32,238 nt of DNA from Burkholderia sp. Ac-20379 (GTDB taxonomy: Bacteria > Pseudomonadota > Gammaproteobacteria > Burkholderiales > Burkholderiaceae): the NCBI RefSeq assembly GCF_017104645.1, contig NZ_JAAGPF010000059.1, forward strand, positions 1 through 32,238. The letters are read 5' to 3'. This document shows positions 31,791 through 32,238 of the stretch, piece by piece. Made by a program: the position numbers and the translations under genes. Every line of letters begins with the position of its first letter. Position 1 is the first letter of the stretch. The notes under the pieces are model-generated. The model was given only the letters and a program-made list of their open reading frames with translations. It searched no databases and was not told the origin of the DNA.

Positions 31791-32238
31791 ATGAGCCAGC
31801 CGATCCGTTTCCATCATCGTCAGGCGATCCGCGAAGTCAGCGGCGCCGACGTGACCCGCACCGTTCTCCAGTATCTGCGCGAGGACGCGCACTGCACCGG
31901 CACCAAGGAGGGCTGCGCCGAAGGCGATTGCGGCGCCTGCACCGTGGTGCTCGGCGAACTGACGCCCGCCGGCGGCGTCGCGTTCAAGGCTGTCAACGCA
32001 TGCATCCAGTTCCTGCCGACGCTCGACGGCCGCGCGCTGTTCACCGTCGAGGATCTGCGCCAGCCCGGCGGCGCGCTGCATCCGGTGCAGCAGGCGATGG
32101 TCGATTGCCACGGCTCGCAGTGCGGCTTCTGCACGCCGGGCTTCGTGATGTCGATGTGGGCGCTGTACGAGCAGGCCGGCTTCGAGACGGCCGCGCGCGA
32201 CACGATGCCGATCGCGCCGGATAACGGCGTGCAAGGCG
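31791..32238 (+). CDS. xdhA: Xanthine dehydrogenase small subunit XdhA (partial, 5' part)
   Basis: This is the first 149 codons of XdhA, the subunit that holds the two 2Fe-2S clusters and FAD of molybdenum xanthine dehydrogenase, which oxidises hypoxanthine and xanthine to urate. The plant-ferredoxin-type cluster ligands are visible as Cys42, Cys47, Cys50 (EGCAEGDCGACTV) and Cys71. The second cluster begins with Cys111 and Cys114 (GSQCGFCTPGFVMSMW), and its remaining two Cys residues lie beyond the right edge, as do the FAD domains and probably xdhB and xdhC. No strong Shine-Dalgarno precedes the ATG at 31791; the start aligns well with family N-termini. Confidence 0.92.
   Translation, partial: MSQPIRFHHRQAIREVSGADVTRTVLQYLREDAHCTGTKEGCAEGDCGACTVVLGELTPAGGVAFKAVNACIQFLPTLDGRALFTVEDLRQPGGALHPVQQAMVDCHGSQCGFCTPGFVMSMWALYEQAGFETAARDTMPIAPDNGVQG

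Noticed and set aside
1-32238. CRISPR arrays, insertion sequences, integrases
   Set aside because: No regularly spaced repeats, transposase or recombinase motifs, or terminal inverted repeats with target duplications were seen on either strand.

Overview
The window is high-GC (about two thirds G+C by eye), gene-dense bacterial DNA. Gene content and order point to the main chromosome of a Burkholderia-type betaproteobacterium: tolQRAB-pal-cpoB followed by tRNA-Lys, glyA-nrdR behind a ZTP riboswitch, GlxA-type AraC and LysR regulators, many single MFS transporters, and bluB. The species cannot be fixed from the sequence alone. No phage, transposase or CRISPR array was seen.

Layout. 1-3.5 kb: the 5' part of a D-amino acid dehydrogenase gene and a GlxA/AraC regulator (both minus), then a solitary branched-chain amino acid-type binding protein (plus). 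3.5-5.1 kb: an FAD-dependent dehydrogenase (minus). 5.4-6.2 kb: a small islet in which one MORN/YwqK-like gene lies between a degenerate copy of the tRNA-Lys 3' half plus terminator and the intact tRNA-Lys plus terminator. 6.3-12.7 kb: the Tol-Pal envelope operon (ybgC, tolQ, tolR, tolA, tolB, pal, cpoB, all minus) with ydfG upstream on the same strand.

12.9-14.9 kb: promoter, ZTP/ZMP (pfl) riboswitch, glyA and nrdR (plus), linking one-carbon/purine status to serine hydroxymethyltransferase and ribonucleotide reductase control. 15.1-17.8 kb: five start/stop-overlapping genes for minor type IV pilins (fimT, pilV, pilW, pilX, pilE-like). 17.8-19.2 kb: a minus-strand membrane-protein trio (DUF883/YqjD, YqjE-type holin family, DUF3318). 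19.5-22.3 kb: a 1-Cys peroxiredoxin, then glutaryl-CoA dehydrogenase divergent from an IclR regulator, with a perfect operator palindrome in the shared promoter region.

22.5-25.0 kb: a catalytically degenerate EAL protein divergent from an aromatic-acid-type MFS permease that is preceded by a coupled 35-codon leader ORF. 25.3-28.5 kb: a second MFS permease, bluB and a LysR regulator (minus). 28.5-29.0 kb: a strikingly AT-rich intergenic region. 29.0-32.2 kb: a class V aminotransferase (plus), a YhhS-type MFS permease (minus) and the start of xdhA (plus), which runs off the right edge.

Most genes are ordinary housekeeping or metabolic genes. The most noteworthy points are the tRNA-Lys islet, the riboswitch and its possible strand-exchange platform, alanine at the -1 prepilin-peptidase position in two minor pilins, the IclR operator between -35 and -10, the degenerate EAL protein, the MFS leader ORF, and two intergenic repeat clusters.
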